A stretch of DNA of 64,000 nucleotides, taken from Stenotrophomonas sp. Iso1. GTDB lineage: Bacteria > Pseudomonadota > Gammaproteobacteria > Xanthomonadales > Xanthomonadaceae. Position numbers and translations under genes: made by a program. Of this stretch, positions 1-8,725 are shown one piece after another. Under the pieces are notes generated by a model, which was not told the DNA's origin, searched no databases, and was given only the letters and a program-made list of their open reading frames with translations. The DNA is taken from assembly GCF_027497995.1 (NCBI RefSeq), contig NZ_JAODBT010000001.1, positions 1,762,488 through 1,826,487 of the forward strand, read 5' to 3'. Within the stretch, counting starts at the first letter, position 1; every line of letters starts with the position of its first letter.

Positions 1-181
1 GCCCCTTGTCGGTCGGCCCGCAGGCAGCAAAAGCATGCGCCAGGTTGCCGCAGCTCAGGCGCGAACGGAATGGACCTTCGCGCAGGGCGGCATCGATGCC
101 CGCCAGATAAGCCGCGCGCGATGGAGCGCTGCGCTGGCGGATGCGTTCGGTGATGGCATGGATTTTCGGATGCAGGCTCAT
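1..181 (-). CDS. edd: Phosphogluconate dehydratase, N-terminal fragment (cut by window edge)
   Basis: Only the first 60 codons are in the window, starting with ATG at 181 and reading MSLHPKIHAITERIRQRS. This opening matches the N-terminus of 6-phosphogluconate dehydratase, the [4Fe-4S] enzyme that converts 6-phosphogluconate to 2-keto-3-deoxy-6-phosphogluconate in the Entner-Doudoroff pathway. The iron-sulfur and catalytic regions lie outside the window. It is on the same strand and downstream of zwf, glk and pgl, which supply its substrate. About 144 bases separate it from pgl, so it may have some expression of its own. The identity rests on the short N-terminus plus context. Confidence 0.82.
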   Translation of the reverse strand, partial: MSLHPKIHAITERIRQRSAPSRAAYLAGIDAALREGPFRSRLSCGNLAHAFAACGPTDKG

Positions 182-325
182 TGGCTTTTAGGCTGGAAAT
201 GGGGATTGGGGAGCAGGGAGTGGCAGGGCCAGATGCGCTGCTTGCGGAGGTCAACTTCAAAGCGCCGTCTTATCGGAACGATCCAAATCACTCATTGCCG
301 ATGCGTGCGTCCCTGTTCTCTGCTT

Positions 326-1045
326 TTACGCGCACCAATGTACGCGCAGCTTGCTCCCGGGCGCGTTGACCGCAGCCAGCACCGGGTAGGTATGCACGTC
401 GCCGGATTCAATCGCGGCGTTGAGTACTTCCAGTTTCTGCTTGCCACGCAGCAACAGCAGGCGGTTGCTGATGGGGGCGAGCCCGTGCGGCGTCAAGGTG
501 ATGCGCAGGTGCCAGTCCTTGGCAACCGGGCAGCCACTGGCATCGAGCGAGGCGTAGGTCTGGTTGCTCTGCAATGCGCGGTCCAGGTCACGCGAGCCGG
601 GAAACAACGACGCGGTGTGGCCGTCATTGCCCATGCCAAGCACCACCAGACAGGCCGGCTGTGAGTGTGCGGCCAGCAGATTGGCGCTGTGCACGCATTC
701 GGCGATGGGCAGGCCCACGCGCACCAGTGGATCGAAGTGCGCGCCTTCAGCCAGATTCATGAAGCTGTTGCGCACCAGCCACGCATTGCTGTCGTGATCC
801 TGCGGTGACAGCCAGCGCTCATCGGCCAGGCCCACCTCGATGCGCGCCCATTCCAGCGGCTGCTCGGCGAGTAGTTCATAAATCGGTGCCGGTGTGGTGC
901 CGCCGGAGAGCAGCATGCGGGCGCGGCCGCGCTGCTGGATTTCCTGGGTCAGGATCGTCTCCATCTCCTTGGCCACGTCTTCGATCCATTCGTCCTCGTT
1001 GGCGTGACGAATGAGCGTGATGCGGTCGGATACGGCGGCGGTCAT
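326..1045 (-). CDS. pgl: 6-phosphogluconolactonase
   Basis: This 239-residue cytosolic enzyme hydrolyses 6-phosphogluconolactone to 6-phosphogluconate, the step after glucose-6-phosphate dehydrogenase. It shows the glucosamine-6-phosphate isomerase/6-phosphogluconolactonase fold signatures: a phosphate-binding LSGGTTPAPIYELL near residue 46 and GMGNDGHTASLFPGS near residue 137. The length is normal for DevB-type lactonases. Its ATG overlaps the glk stop codon by four bases (ATGA), which implies translational coupling. It is the third gene of the zwf-glk-pgl-edd unit. Confidence 0.93.
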   Translation of the reverse strand: MTAAVSDRITLIRHANEDEWIEDVAKEMETILTQEIQQRGRARMLLSGGTTPAPIYELLAEQPLEWARIEVGLADERWLSPQDHDSNAWLVRNSFMNLAEGAHFDPLVRVGLPIAECVHSANLLAAHSQPACLVVLGMGNDGHTASLFPGSRDLDRALQSNQTYASLDASGCPVAKDWHLRITLTPHGLAPISNRLLLLRGKQKLEVLNAAIESGDVHTYPVLAAVNAPGSKLRVHWCA

Positions 1046-2049
1046 GCGGTTACTCCAGAAGCAGCCCGCTGCATGTCCACCGCGTAAGCGGCGGCACCCA
1101 GCAGGCCGGGGCAGGGATGAATAATGGCCATGGACGGAATCTGCGACATGGTTGCCGAGAAACGCCCTTTGCTCTCGAAACGCTGGCGGAAGCCGGAGTG
1201 CTGCAGTTCGTGCAGCAGGCGCGGCACCAGCCCTCCGGTCAGGAATACGCCGTCCCAGGCGCCCTGCACCAGCACGGCGTCGCCTGCGACGGCACCGAAA
1301 ATTTCCAGAAACACTTCCACCGCGCGCGCCGCTACCGCATCACCTTCCGCCGCGCGAGCGGTGACATCCGCCGGTTGCAGATGCCCCGGGTCGGTGCCGG
1401 CGATTTCGCTCAGGGCACGGTGGATATTGACCAGGCCAGGGCCGCAGATCAGACGCTCGTTGGAAACACGGCCAAACTGTGCCGACAGGATCTCCAGGAT
1501 GCGGATCTGCTCCGGCGAGGCCGGCGCGAAGCTGGCATGACCACCTTCGGTGGCCAGCGGGTAGTTGCGGCCATCGCGCGCCACCAATCCGCCAACGCCC
1601 AGACCAGTGCCGGGGCCGAGTACGCAGTAATTGCGCGACTCGCCGGCAGGTGCAGGCACCCAGCTGGCGCCGCCGATCTGTACCACGTCATCCGTCCCGA
1701 GCAGGGCGATGGACATGGCTTGAGCGACGAAATCATTGATCAGGTGCAGCTGGTTGAAACCCAGCTGTGCAGCTGTGCGTGATCGCGAAATCACCCAGGG
1801 GTGATTGGTGATGCGTGCCTCGTCACCGTCTACACGTCCGGCGACCGCAAACACGCCGCGGCTGGCGGTTGCGCCTTGCTGCTGCAGATAATGCGCGGCG
1901 GCATCGGCCAGTGAGGCGAACTCCGTGACCGGATACTCGTCGATGCTGCCTTGGTCCAGCGGAACGCTGGCGGAGAGATCCGCCAGCGCGAAACGTGCGT
2001 TGGTGCCGCCGATATCGGCCACCAGTACCGCGTTGGCCGCTTGGCTCAC
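1042..2049 (-). CDS. glk: Glucokinase
   Basis: ATP-dependent glucokinase of 335 residues that makes glucose-6-phosphate, the substrate of the adjacent zwf product. The N-terminal phosphate loop VADIGGTNARFAL (residues 10-22), the LINDFVAQA segment around residue 105, the GPGTGLGVGG glycine-rich turn and the TEGGHASFAP motif are all typical of the bacterial Glk family. I take the GTG at 2049 as the start because it overlaps the zwf stop codon (GTGA), which indicates coupled translation inside the operon. A kinase placed inside the dehydrogenase/lactonase/dehydratase unit suggests free glucose is phosphorylated in the cytosol and sent straight into the Entner-Doudoroff route. Confidence 0.93.
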   Translation of the reverse strand: MSQAANAVLVADIGGTNARFALADLSASVPLDQGSIDEYPVTEFASLADAAAHYLQQQGATASRGVFAVAGRVDGDEARITNHPWVISRSRTAAQLGFNQLHLINDFVAQAMSIALLGTDDVVQIGGASWVPAPAGESRNYCVLGPGTGLGVGGLVARDGRNYPLATEGGHASFAPASPEQIRILEILSAQFGRVSNERLICGPGLVNIHRALSEIAGTDPGHLQPADVTARAAEGDAVAARAVEVFLEIFGAVAGDAVLVQGAWDGVFLTGGLVPRLLHELQHSGFRQRFESKGRFSATMSQIPSMAIIHPCPGLLGAAAYAVDMQRAASGVTA

Positions 2050-3485
2050 AGTGCGGATTCCGCGCGGTTTTCAGCAACGATGGCCGCCGGCAGGAATTGA
2101 TGCGCCTGCGCGGGACCCCAGCCGCCGGCCGGGTAGGGCTCCATCGGCAGATTGCCTGCCTTCCACGCGTCGCTGACGCTGTCGATCCAGGCCCAGGCAG
2201 CGCGCACTTCGTCGTCGCGTACGAACAGCGCGTGGTTGCCGTTGAAGGCATCCAGGAACAGGCGTTCGTAAGCGATGCGGCGATGCAGGCCGGTCGGTAC
2301 AGACAGCTCCAGCTCCAACGGTTGCAGTTCCAGTGCGCCCCATTCGGGGCCGGCCAGCGAACTCATCAGGCCGAGCTGGATGTTTTCCTGCGGCTGCAGC
2401 TGGAAGGTCAGGCGGTTGGGCGTGGCGCTTTTGCGGTCAGGCCGCTCGAACAGCCAATGCGTCACCGGCTTGAGATTGACCTCAATGCGCGTGGTGCGTT
2501 CGGGTAGGCGCTTGCCGGTGACCAGATGGAACGGCACGCCGGCCCATCGCCAGTTATCGATGTGTGCGGTGACGCCGACAAACGTTTCGGCCTCGCTGCC
2601 TTCCGGTGGCTGGTAAGCCTGCGCCGGTTGGCCATTGATGGTGCCAGCGGTGTAGCGACCTCGCACCGAATCCTTGGCGGCGTGCTTGGCATCGAGCGGG
2701 CGCAGAGCGCGCAGCACCTTCACCTTTTCGTCGCGGATGCGATCGGCTTCCAGCGATGCCGGCGGCTCCATCGCCACCAGGCATAGCAGCTGCAGGATGT
2801 GGCTTTGCACCATGTCGCGCAGTGCGCCAGAGCGCGAGTAGTAGGAATCGCGCCCATCCACACCATCACTCTCGGCGACCAGAATGTGCACCGATTCGAT
2901 GAAGTTGCGGTTCCACACTGCTTCAAGCAGCGTGTTGCCGAAACGCAGCGCCATCAGGTTCTGTACTGGTGCCTTGCCGAGGTAATGATCCAGGCGGAAC
3001 ACGCGGTCTTCGTCGACCAGCTTGCCGATGGATTGCAGGATTTCTTCAGCGCTGTCGGAGTCCGAGCCGATCGGCTTTTCCAGCATCAAACGGTTTGGTG
3101 CGGTCAGTGCGCCACCCAGTGCCAGGCCTTCGCAGGTCGAGATGTACAGGCCGGGCGGGATCGCCAGGTAGCTCACGCACTTGCGGTGGACCAGATCCTT
3201 GACCGATTCGGCCACGGATTCGGCGTTGCGCAGGTCCACCGAGCGGTAATCGATGCGCGCCAGCAGGTTGTTGATGTCGTCCTGGCTGGCCTGTGGCATG
3301 GCCTGTTCAAGGCGCGGACGGAGCAGGTCACGGAACTTGTCGGTGTCGTGCGGCGACAGCGCCAGTGCACGCACGCGGAAGTCTTCCGGCAGCAATCCGT
3401 CGCCGAGCAGGCGCAACAGGGAAGGGAACAGGTAGCGCTGGGCCAGATCACCTGTGGCACCGAACAGGAGGAGGGTGTCATGCAT
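2046..3485 (-). CDS. zwf: Glucose-6-phosphate 1-dehydrogenase
   Basis: This enzyme oxidises glucose-6-phosphate to 6-phosphogluconolactone with NAD(P)+, the entry to the Entner-Doudoroff and pentose phosphate routes. From the ATG at 3485 it has 479 residues. The dinucleotide fold LLFGATGDLAQR spans residues 6-17, EKPIGSD lies near 136-142, and the active-site motif RLDHYLGK is at about 164-171. In-frame upstream starts exist (TTG at 3521, ATG at 3512), but homologues I know begin close to MHDTLLLFGATGD. It is the first gene of a minus-strand unit with glk, pgl and edd, and shares a 327-base divergent control region with an ABC ATPase. Confidence 0.95.
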   Translation of the reverse strand: MHDTLLLFGATGDLAQRYLFPSLLRLLGDGLLPEDFRVRALALSPHDTDKFRDLLRPRLEQAMPQASQDDINNLLARIDYRSVDLRNAESVAESVKDLVHRKCVSYLAIPPGLYISTCEGLALGGALTAPNRLMLEKPIGSDSDSAEEILQSIGKLVDEDRVFRLDHYLGKAPVQNLMALRFGNTLLEAVWNRNFIESVHILVAESDGVDGRDSYYSRSGALRDMVQSHILQLLCLVAMEPPASLEADRIRDEKVKVLRALRPLDAKHAAKDSVRGRYTAGTINGQPAQAYQPPEGSEAETFVGVTAHIDNWRWAGVPFHLVTGKRLPERTTRIEVNLKPVTHWLFERPDRKSATPNRLTFQLQPQENIQLGLMSSLAGPEWGALELQPLELELSVPTGLHRRIAYERLFLDAFNGNHALFVRDDEVRAAWAWIDSVSDAWKAGNLPMEPYPAGGWGPAQAHQFLPAAIVAENRAESAL

Positions 3486-3812
3486 GGTCCGAGTTTCGTG
3501 TGCTGGTGACATCGTTGTCAATTGGTCTTGATGGGGCGCCAGCCCAGTGGGTAGCGTATGTTCGGGCGGCGGCGGGGCCGGGTGTCGCCGTGGTTGGTGT
3601 CCACAGTCTGCATCGCGACAAGGCGGGGTTCGTCACCCGTTCCCCTGCAGCGCAGGCCCTCTGTGAATGCAAGGCCGATGGTGCCATATGAATATGCTTA
3701 CGGTGCACTCGGTTTCCGATGTATACGATTGCAGTGTTTTGATGGCAGCGGCCAAATCGTTGTAGTGGCAGTGCTTCGGCCGGAAGCGCAGCGAGAAGTT
3801 GAAGAGGTGAAG
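3486..3812. promoter_or_regulatory. Divergent control region between zwf and the MalK-like ATPase
   Basis: This non-coding stretch should hold the promoters of both flanking units. No HexR-type palindrome is evident near zwf. On the ATPase side there is a LacI-family-like operator at 3720-3733, listed separately. Downstream of it TTGATG (3739-3744) and TGTAGT (3761-3766) are spaced 16 bases apart and could form a weak sigma-70 promoter. The purine-rich GAAGAGG just before 3813 serves as ribosome-binding site. An in-frame extension of the ATPase upstream to 3558 is open but has no family similarity, so I treat it as non-coding. Confidence 0.45.
3720..3733. promoter_or_regulatory. Possible LacI-family operator
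   Basis: The sequence TGTATACGATTGCA fits the LacI/GalR operator pattern TGNAANCGNTTNCA with one mismatch. It has the central CG and a perfect right half. It lies about 80 bases upstream of the sugar-transport ATPase start, a sensible place for carbohydrate-dependent control. No LacI-family gene is in the window, so the regulator would act from elsewhere. A 14-base degenerate match can arise by chance. Confidence 0.35.
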
Positions 3813-4901
3813 ATGGCTAAGGTTCGTTTCGACGGGGTTCGCAAGGTCTACGACAACGGCCAGGTGGCCGTGCAGGGCGCCAGTTTTGAGATTGCAGACG
3901 GCGAGCTGATGGTGCTGGTCGGGCCGTCAGGCTGCGGCAAATCCACACTGCTGCGCATGGTGGCCGGTCTGGAGGAGATCAGCGCAGGCGACTTGAGTAT
4001 TGGTGGCCGAGTGGTCAATGACGTGGCGCCGAAGGATCGCGATATCGCGATGGTCTTCCAGAACTACGCGCTTTACCCGCACATGAGCGTGGCCGAGAAC
4101 CTGGCCTTCGGCCTGAAGTTGCGTGGCCACGAGAAGGCCGAGGTACAGCGTCGGGTACAGGATGCGGCCGAAGTGCTGGGTCTGACGTCCATGCTCGACA
4201 CGTTGCCGCGTGCGATGTCCGGTGGACAGCGCCAGCGCGTTGCGCTGGGGCGGGCGTTGGTGCGCGAACCGGAGGTGTTCCTGCTGGATGAGCCGTTGTC
4301 GAACCTGGATGCCAAGCTGCGTCATTCGGTGCGCACCGAGATCGCCCAGCTGCACCGCAAGCTCGGCACCACGATGATCTACGTCACCCATGACCAAGTG
4401 GAGGCAATGACGCTGGGGCAGCGCATCGTGGTGCTCAACGAAGGTGCTATCCAGCAGATTGATACGCCGATGGCACTTTATGACCACCCCGCGAATCTGT
4501 TCGTTGCCGGCTTCCTGGGTAGTCCCGCGATGAATATGCTGCGCGGCGTCACCCGGCAAGGTGATGACGGCGAAGTATTGCTGCGTCTGGGTGACGGGCT
4601 GGACGTGCCGCTGGGTGTTGCTACGGTGCCAGGGCAGTGGTTGGGTCGCGAGCTGGTGGTCGGCGTGCGGCCGGAGCATCTGCAGCCGGCGACGGGGAAT
4701 GCATCGTTCCGGGCACGTATCGAAGGACTGGAGCCGGTCGGCAACGAGATTTTCGTGAACTTGCGTCTGGGTGCGCAGGCATTGGTGATTCGCGTGGCAC
4801 CGCAAGCGTTGCCGGCGCTGGGGCAGGAGATTGCAGTTGCCGTTGTGCCGGCCGCGCTGCACTTCTTTGATCCAGTCAGTGGGCAGCGGATCGAAGTCTG
4901 A
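3813..4901 (+). CDS. MalK/UgpC-type sugar ABC transporter ATPase
   Basis: A 362-residue ATP-binding subunit that energises carbohydrate or glycerol-3-phosphate importers at the inner face of the membrane. Walker A GPSGCGKST is at residues 37-45, the Q-loop FQNYALYPH near 82, the signature MSGGQRQRVALGRAL near 134, Walker B FLLDEPLSNLD near 155, and the H-loop THD near 192. The last 120 residues form the TOBE-type regulatory domain of the CUT1 family. I chose ATG 3813 because it has a good ribosome-binding site and starts MAKVRFDGVRKVYDNG like relatives. No permease or binding protein is nearby, so it may be a shared ATPase serving several importers (MsiK-like). Confidence 0.88.
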   Translation: MAKVRFDGVRKVYDNGQVAVQGASFEIADGELMVLVGPSGCGKSTLLRMVAGLEEISAGDLSIGGRVVNDVAPKDRDIAMVFQNYALYPHMSVAENLAFGLKLRGHEKAEVQRRVQDAAEVLGLTSMLDTLPRAMSGGQRQRVALGRALVREPEVFLLDEPLSNLDAKLRHSVRTEIAQLHRKLGTTMIYVTHDQVEAMTLGQRIVVLNEGAIQQIDTPMALYDHPANLFVAGFLGSPAMNMLRGVTRQGDDGEVLLRLGDGLDVPLGVATVPGQWLGRELVVGVRPEHLQPATGNASFRARIEGLEPVGNEIFVNLRLGAQALVIRVAPQALPALGQEIAVAVVPAALHFFDPVSGQRIEV

Positions 4902-4944
4902 TGCACCGACTGTAAAGCGGAGCCGTGTCCCGTTCGGGCTTTAC

Positions 4945-4977
4945 CTGGGAAAGACCTGGGAAAGACCTGGGAAAGAC
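4945..4977 (+). repeat. Perfect 3 x 11-bp tandem repeat
   Basis: The 11-base unit CTGGGAAAGAC occurs three times in a row without mismatch, just after the ATPase gene. The last unit runs into the left arm of the hairpin at 4976-5002. Because the unit is not a multiple of three and lies outside coding sequence, copy number could vary freely by replication slippage. Confidence 0.9.
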
Positions 4978-5002
4978 ACTGCCGAGCATGGATCGGCAGT
5001 GT
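4976..5002. terminator. Bidirectional hairpin between the ATPase gene and ygfZ
   Basis: ACACTGCCGA and TCGGCAGTGT form a perfect 10-bp stem with a 7-base loop. It lies between two genes that converge here, so it probably terminates both. There is no clear U-tract on either side. The core TGCCGAGCATG also occurs in the hairpin at 13181-13199, which suggests a dispersed stem-loop family. Confidence 0.6.
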
Positions 5003-5011
5003 CGCGTGTAA

Positions 5012-5872
5012 TCAGCGCGCCAAACCATCCAGCAGCGGTTCGATGCGTGCGATATCGCCATTGATCTGCAGGGGGCCTTCAGGCAATTCCAGCGGCAGTA
5101 CCGCAAGGGCGAGATTGCCGGCGGCGCTGGCGACGCTGCCGATGCTGCTGTCTGCCTGCTGGACCTTGTCGCCAGCGTTGGCGGGTGCTGCGCATTCCAG
5201 GAGCGCCAGCGAGCGCTTGGCCTTGCCCAGGAAATGTGTACGGGCAACGATTTCCTGCCCCGGGTAACAGCCCTTCTTGACGCTATAAGCGGCAAGTCGG
5301 TCAAGCCCCAGCTGCTGTGGCGTCCATACCTCTCGCTGGGTTTCCACCAAGCGCGGCAAACCCAGTCGCAGGTCACTTTGGCGCCAGGCCAGCTCGGCTG
5401 CGGGGTCGTAGTTTTCGTCCAGCCTCGGGCAGATGTGGAGTGTGCGGGCGAGGGCGGGGCTACCCGCATCCAGCTCGATCACGCCACCTTCCAGTGTGTG
5501 CATCGCCGCACCCTGCGCGGCAATCGGCGCAGCGAGCGCGCCACGCACGACCAAAGTCGCAGCGTGACTGATGACCACTTTGCGCCGGAACACGAAGCGC
5601 CGCAGCTGCTCGACCATGGCTTCAGCGCCGCCGTCGTGGCAAACCAGCAGCAGGTTCTGCGGATCCACCCGTAACAGCTGGAAGATAGACAGGACGCGGC
5701 CCTTGGCGCTTAGCCAGGTGCTCCATTGCCAGTGATTGTCAGCCAGGGTGGGGACGTCGCTGGAGAATTGCGCCTGCGCGAATGCGACGCAATCCGGGCC
5801 GGAAAGGCTCACAAGCTGCGGTGAGGACAGTGTGCGGAAACCGCTGAAAGCTGGGGCGAGGTTGTCAGACAC
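5012..5872 (-). CDS. ygfZ: Folate-binding Fe-S cluster repair protein YgfZ
   Basis: A tetrahydrofolate-binding protein of the GcvT-like fold (286 residues) that helps maintain certain iron-sulfur enzymes. The diagnostic YgfZ motif KKGCYPGQEIVARTH is present in the C-terminal half, including the conserved cysteine. I chose GTG at 5872, reading VSDNLAPAFSGFRTL. The open frame continues upstream to 6100, but that part overlaps the divergent SDHAF4-like gene and has no family similarity. The gene is back to back with the succinate dehydrogenase block, which contains Fe-S enzymes, so its placement fits a role in Fe-S upkeep. Confidence 0.9.
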   Translation of the reverse strand: MSDNLAPAFSGFRTLSSPQLVSLSGPDCVAFAQAQFSSDVPTLADNHWQWSTWLSAKGRVLSIFQLLRVDPQNLLLVCHDGGAEAMVEQLRRFVFRRKVVISHAATLVVRGALAAPIAAQGAAMHTLEGGVIELDAGSPALARTLHICPRLDENYDPAAELAWRQSDLRLGLPRLVETQREVWTPQQLGLDRLAAYSVKKGCYPGQEIVARTHFLGKAKRSLALLECAAPANAGDKVQQADSSIGSVASAAGNLALAVLPLELPEGPLQINGDIARIEPLLDGLAR

Positions 5873-5890
5873 GAGTGTGAGGACTAAAAT
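5862..5890 (+). promoter_or_regulatory. Sigma-70-type promoter for the succinate dehydrogenase block
   Basis: TTGTCA (5862-5867) and TAAAAT (5885-5890) are separated by 17 bases and are close to the consensus hexamers. Transcription would start near 5897, roughly 15 bases before the first gene of the sdh block. The -35 element lies inside the first codons of the divergent ygfZ gene, so the two promoters must overlap. Confidence 0.55.
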
Positions 5891-5911
5891 TTGTGCGTTG
5901 CGAGACCGACA

Positions 5912-6085
5912 ATGATAGGACAAACAACCCCCACTCCCGAGACCGAACCTGAAGCCCCGCTGGCACCCGAGAAGCAGCCGCTTCCCGAGTCCGGAACGGT
6001 GCCCGAGGAATTCGGTGGTCGCGGCGGACTCGATCCGGTGCGATATGGCGATTGGGAAAAAAACGGGCGCTGCATCGATTTTTGA
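5912..6085 (+). CDS. SDHAF4-like succinate dehydrogenase assembly factor (DUF1674)
   Basis: A 57-residue protein whose C-terminus carries the DUF1674 signature: a GG-rich stretch followed by DPVRYGDWEKNGRCIDF. That is the conserved part of mitochondrial SDHAF4, which protects the flavinated SdhA subunit before assembly with SdhB. The N-terminal half is Pro/Glu-rich and probably disordered. The ATG at 5912 follows directly on a good promoter; an in-frame start at 5891 falls on that promoter and is unlikely. It sits 55 bases ahead of sdhC, which strongly supports the assembly role by context. Function in bacteria is inferred from the mitochondrial family. Confidence 0.85.
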   Translation: MIGQTTPTPETEPEAPLAPEKQPLPESGTVPEEFGGRGGLDPVRYGDWEKNGRCIDF

Positions 6086-6140
6086 GCAGCGTTGAGCCAA
6101 CGCGGCATTGAGCCGCCCAGCCGAGATATCGAGTCAGCGA

Positions 6141-6533
6141 ATGGCGAACAGACCCCGCCCCCTTTCTCCGCACCTGCAGGTGTACCGCTGGCAGATCCAG
6201 ATGGCCACCTCGATCCTGCATCGAGCCACCGGCATCATTCTGGCTGTCGGCGCCCTGATCATCGCGGGCGGTTTGCTCGCCCTGATGATGGGCCCTGAGT
6301 CCTGGAACTGCTTCACCACCCACGCCAGTGCCTGGTACGGGAAGGTGATCATGTTCGGTTGGACGTGGTGCTTCGCTTATCACCTGTGCAACGGCATCCG
6401 CCACATCGTGCAGGACTTTGCCATCGGCTACGACAAGGCAACCTTCGTCCGTAGTGGCTGGTTGTCGGTGATCGCATCGTTGGTCATCACTGCGCTGATC
6501 TGGGCATATGTCTGCATGGGAGCTGCCGCATGA
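6141..6533 (+). CDS. sdhC: Succinate dehydrogenase cytochrome b556 subunit
   Basis: A 130-residue membrane anchor that, with SdhD, holds haem b and the ubiquinone site of complex II. Its N-terminus has the SdhC signature SPHLQVYRWQIQMATSILHR, where the Ser and Arg are quinone-site residues of the family. Three hydrophobic segments follow. The HLCNGIRHIVQD segment contains the expected haem-ligand histidine. I chose ATG 6141 (MANRPRPLSPHL) over an upstream TTG at 6108. Its end overlaps sdhD by four bases (ATGA). Confidence 0.93.
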   Translation: MANRPRPLSPHLQVYRWQIQMATSILHRATGIILAVGALIIAGGLLALMMGPESWNCFTTHASAWYGKVIMFGWTWCFAYHLCNGIRHIVQDFAIGYDKATFVRSGWLSVIASLVITALIWAYVCMGAAA

Positions 6534-6913
6534 GCAAGTACCGTACCCCGCTCAAGAATGCGCGTGGCCTGGGCAGTTCCAAGTCCGGCACAGAACACTT
6601 CATTCATCAGCGCCTGACCGCTACTGCGCTGGTCGCGCTGACCATCTGGTTCCTGTGCCTGGTGTTGAGCCTGATCGGTGCCGACTACGTCACCGCAGTT
6701 GAGGCTGTTTCCAAGCCGTGGAACGCGATCCTTCTGGTTGGCTTCCTGGTTGCCATGTTCTGGCACGCCCAGCTTGGCCTGCAGGTGGTCCTTGAGGACT
6801 ACATCCACAATTCGCTGATGGCTCTTGCCCTGCAGACCACGGTGAAGTTCATTGCCGTGCTCGGCGCGATCATCAGCATCTTTGCGGTCGCCCGCATCGT
6901 GTTTGGGAACTGA
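6530..6913 (+). CDS. sdhD: Succinate dehydrogenase hydrophobic membrane anchor subunit
   Basis: The second anchor of complex II, 127 residues with three predicted membrane helices. The segment GTEHFIHQRLTATALVALT is the typical SdhD opening, and WHAQLGLQVVLEDYIH contains the histidine and the Asp-Tyr pair expected near haem and quinone. It overlaps sdhC at ATGA and lies three bases from sdhA, so it is co-translated with the complex. Confidence 0.92.
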   Translation: MSKYRTPLKNARGLGSSKSGTEHFIHQRLTATALVALTIWFLCLVLSLIGADYVTAVEAVSKPWNAILLVGFLVAMFWHAQLGLQVVLEDYIHNSLMALALQTTVKFIAVLGAIISIFAVARIVFGN

Positions 6914-6916
6914 TAC

Positions 6917-8707
6917 ATGTCCGCTTACAACATCACTGAACACAAGGTCGACATGGTGGTCGTCGGCGCCGGTGGCGCTGGCCTGCGTGCAACCTTTGGC
7001 CTGGCCCAGAAGGGCCTGCAGACCGTCTGCATCACCAAGGTCTTCCCGACCCGTTCGCACACCGTGGCGGCGCAGGGCGGTATTTCCGCCGCACTGGGCA
7101 ACATGGGTGAGGACGACTGGCGTTACCACTTCTTCGACACCATCAAGGGGTCGGATTGGCTGGGTGACCAGGACGCCATCGAGTACATGTGCCGTGAGGC
7201 CATCCCGGCGATCATCGAACTGGAGCACTACGGCGTTCCGTTCTCGCGTACTGAAGAAGGCAAGATCTACCAGCGTCCGTTTGGTGGCATGACCACCAAG
7301 TACGGTGAAGGCCCGTCCGCGCAGCGTACCTGCGCGGCCGCCGACCGTACCGGCCACGCCATCCTGCACACGCTGTACCAGCAGTCGCTGGCACACAATG
7401 CGCAGTTCATGATCGAGTACTTCGCACTCGACCTGATCTTTGATGACGAAGGTGTCTGCCGCGGCGTGCTCGCCCTGGACATGGCCGAAGGCACCCTGCA
7501 CCTGTTCCGTTCGCAGGGCGTAGTGCTGGCGACCGGCGGCTACGGCCGTGCGTACTTCAGCGCTACTTCGGCGCACACCTGTACTGGTGACGGCGGTGGC
7601 TTGGTTGCCCGTGCGGGCCTGCCGTTGCAGGACATGGAATTCGTGCAGTTCCACCCGACCGGCATCTACGGCGCCGGCTGCCTGATCACCGAGGGTGTGC
7701 GAGGCGAGGGCGGCATTCTGCGCAACAGCAGTGGCGAGCGCTTCATGGAACGCTACGCACCTCATTACAAGGATCTGGCATCGCGTGACGTGGTATCGCG
7801 TTCGATGACCATCGAAATCCGCGAAGGCCGTGGCGTCGGCGAGCACAAGGATCACATCCTGCTCGACCTGACCCATCTCGGCCCGGGCGTGATCGACGAC
7901 AAGCTGCCGGGTATCGCCGAAAGCGCCCGCATCTTTGCTGGCGTCGACGTGCACAAACAGCCGATTCCGGTCATTCCGACCGTGCATTACAACATGGGCG
8001 GCATCCCGACCAACTACCACGGCGAAGTCGTGCGCAAGGTCGGTGACAACCCCGATGCAGTGGTGCCGGGCCTGTACGCCATCGGCGAAGCGGCCTGCGT
8101 GTCGGTGCACGGCGCCAACCGTCTGGGTTCCAACTCGCTGCTCGACCTGGTGGTGTTTGGTCGTGCCGTGGCCAACCGCTGCGCCGAGACGATCAAGCCG
8201 GGTGCCACGCACAAGACCCTGCCGTCCGATGCCTGCGACAAGGCGCTGGGTCTGCTCGACAAGCTGCGTCACGCCAATGGCGATACGCCGACGTCGGTCA
8301 TCCGCGACAACATGCAGCGCACCATGCAGAACGATGCTGCCGTGTTCCGCACCAGCAAGACGCTGGAAGAGGGCTGCCAGAAGATGGCCGACGTGTTCGA
8401 TTCGTTCCAGGACGTCAAGGTTTCCGACCGTTCGCTGGTCTGGAACTCGGACCTGATCGAAACCTATGAGCTGAACAACCTGCTGCTCAATGCTGTGGCC
8501 ACCATCAACTCGGCCGAGCAGCGCAAGGAAAGCCGTGGCGCTCACGCGCACGAGGACTTCCCGGACCGCGACGACGTCAACTGGCAGAAACACACGCTGG
8601 TCACCGTCGACGACAAGGGCAAGTGCAGCTTCGACTACCGTCCGGTGCACATGTACACGCTCAGTGATGACGTGTCCGTCGTGCCGCCGAAGCCGCGCGT
8701 CTATTGA
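6917..8707 (+). CDS. sdhA: Succinate dehydrogenase flavoprotein subunit
   Basis: The 596-residue catalytic subunit that oxidises succinate to fumarate on the cytoplasmic face of the inner membrane. The Rossmann motif [12 protein letters not shown] is at residues 15-26. The histidine of [16 protein letters not shown] is the covalent FAD attachment site. HPTGIYGAG and RGEGG hold the substrate-binding and proton-shuttling residues. [19 protein letters not shown] is the conserved C-terminal capping region. The length is normal. The nearby SDHAF4-like and SdhE genes are flavinylation and assembly partners of this subunit. Confidence 0.97.
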   Translation: MSAYNITEHKVDMVVVGAGGAGLRATFGLAQKGLQTVCITKVFPTRSHTVAAQGGISAALGNMGEDDWRYHFFDTIKGSDWLGDQDAIEYMCREAIPAIIELEHYGVPFSRTEEGKIYQRPFGGMTTKYGEGPSAQRTCAAADRTGHAILHTLYQQSLAHNAQFMIEYFALDLIFDDEGVCRGVLALDMAEGTLHLFRSQGVVLATGGYGRAYFSATSAHTCTGDGGGLVARAGLPLQDMEFVQFHPTGIYGAGCLITEGVRGEGGILRNSSGERFMERYAPHYKDLASRDVVSRSMTIEIREGRGVGEHKDHILLDLTHLGPGVIDDKLPGIAESARIFAGVDVHKQPIPVIPTVHYNMGGIPTNYHGEVVRKVGDNPDAVVPGLYAIGEAACVSVHGANRLGSNSLLDLVVFGRAVANRCAETIKPGATHKTLPSDACDKALGLLDKLRHANGDTPTSVIRDNMQRTMQNDAAVFRTSKTLEEGCQKMADVFDSFQDVKVSDRSLVWNSDLIETYELNNLLLNAVATINSAEQRKESRGAHAHEDFPDRDDVNWQKHTLVTVDDKGKCSFDYRPVHMYTLSDDVSVVPPKPRVY

Positions 8708-8725
8708 TCCCGGGAACCTACGAAC

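Noticed and set aside
3486..3812. A HexR-type operator in front of zwf
   Set aside because: No sequence close to the TTGTAATTAAATTACAA-type palindrome is present between the two divergent genes.
4945..4977. The three 11-bp units as a CRISPR-like array
   Set aside because: The units are directly abutting with no spacers, so this is a simple tandem repeat.
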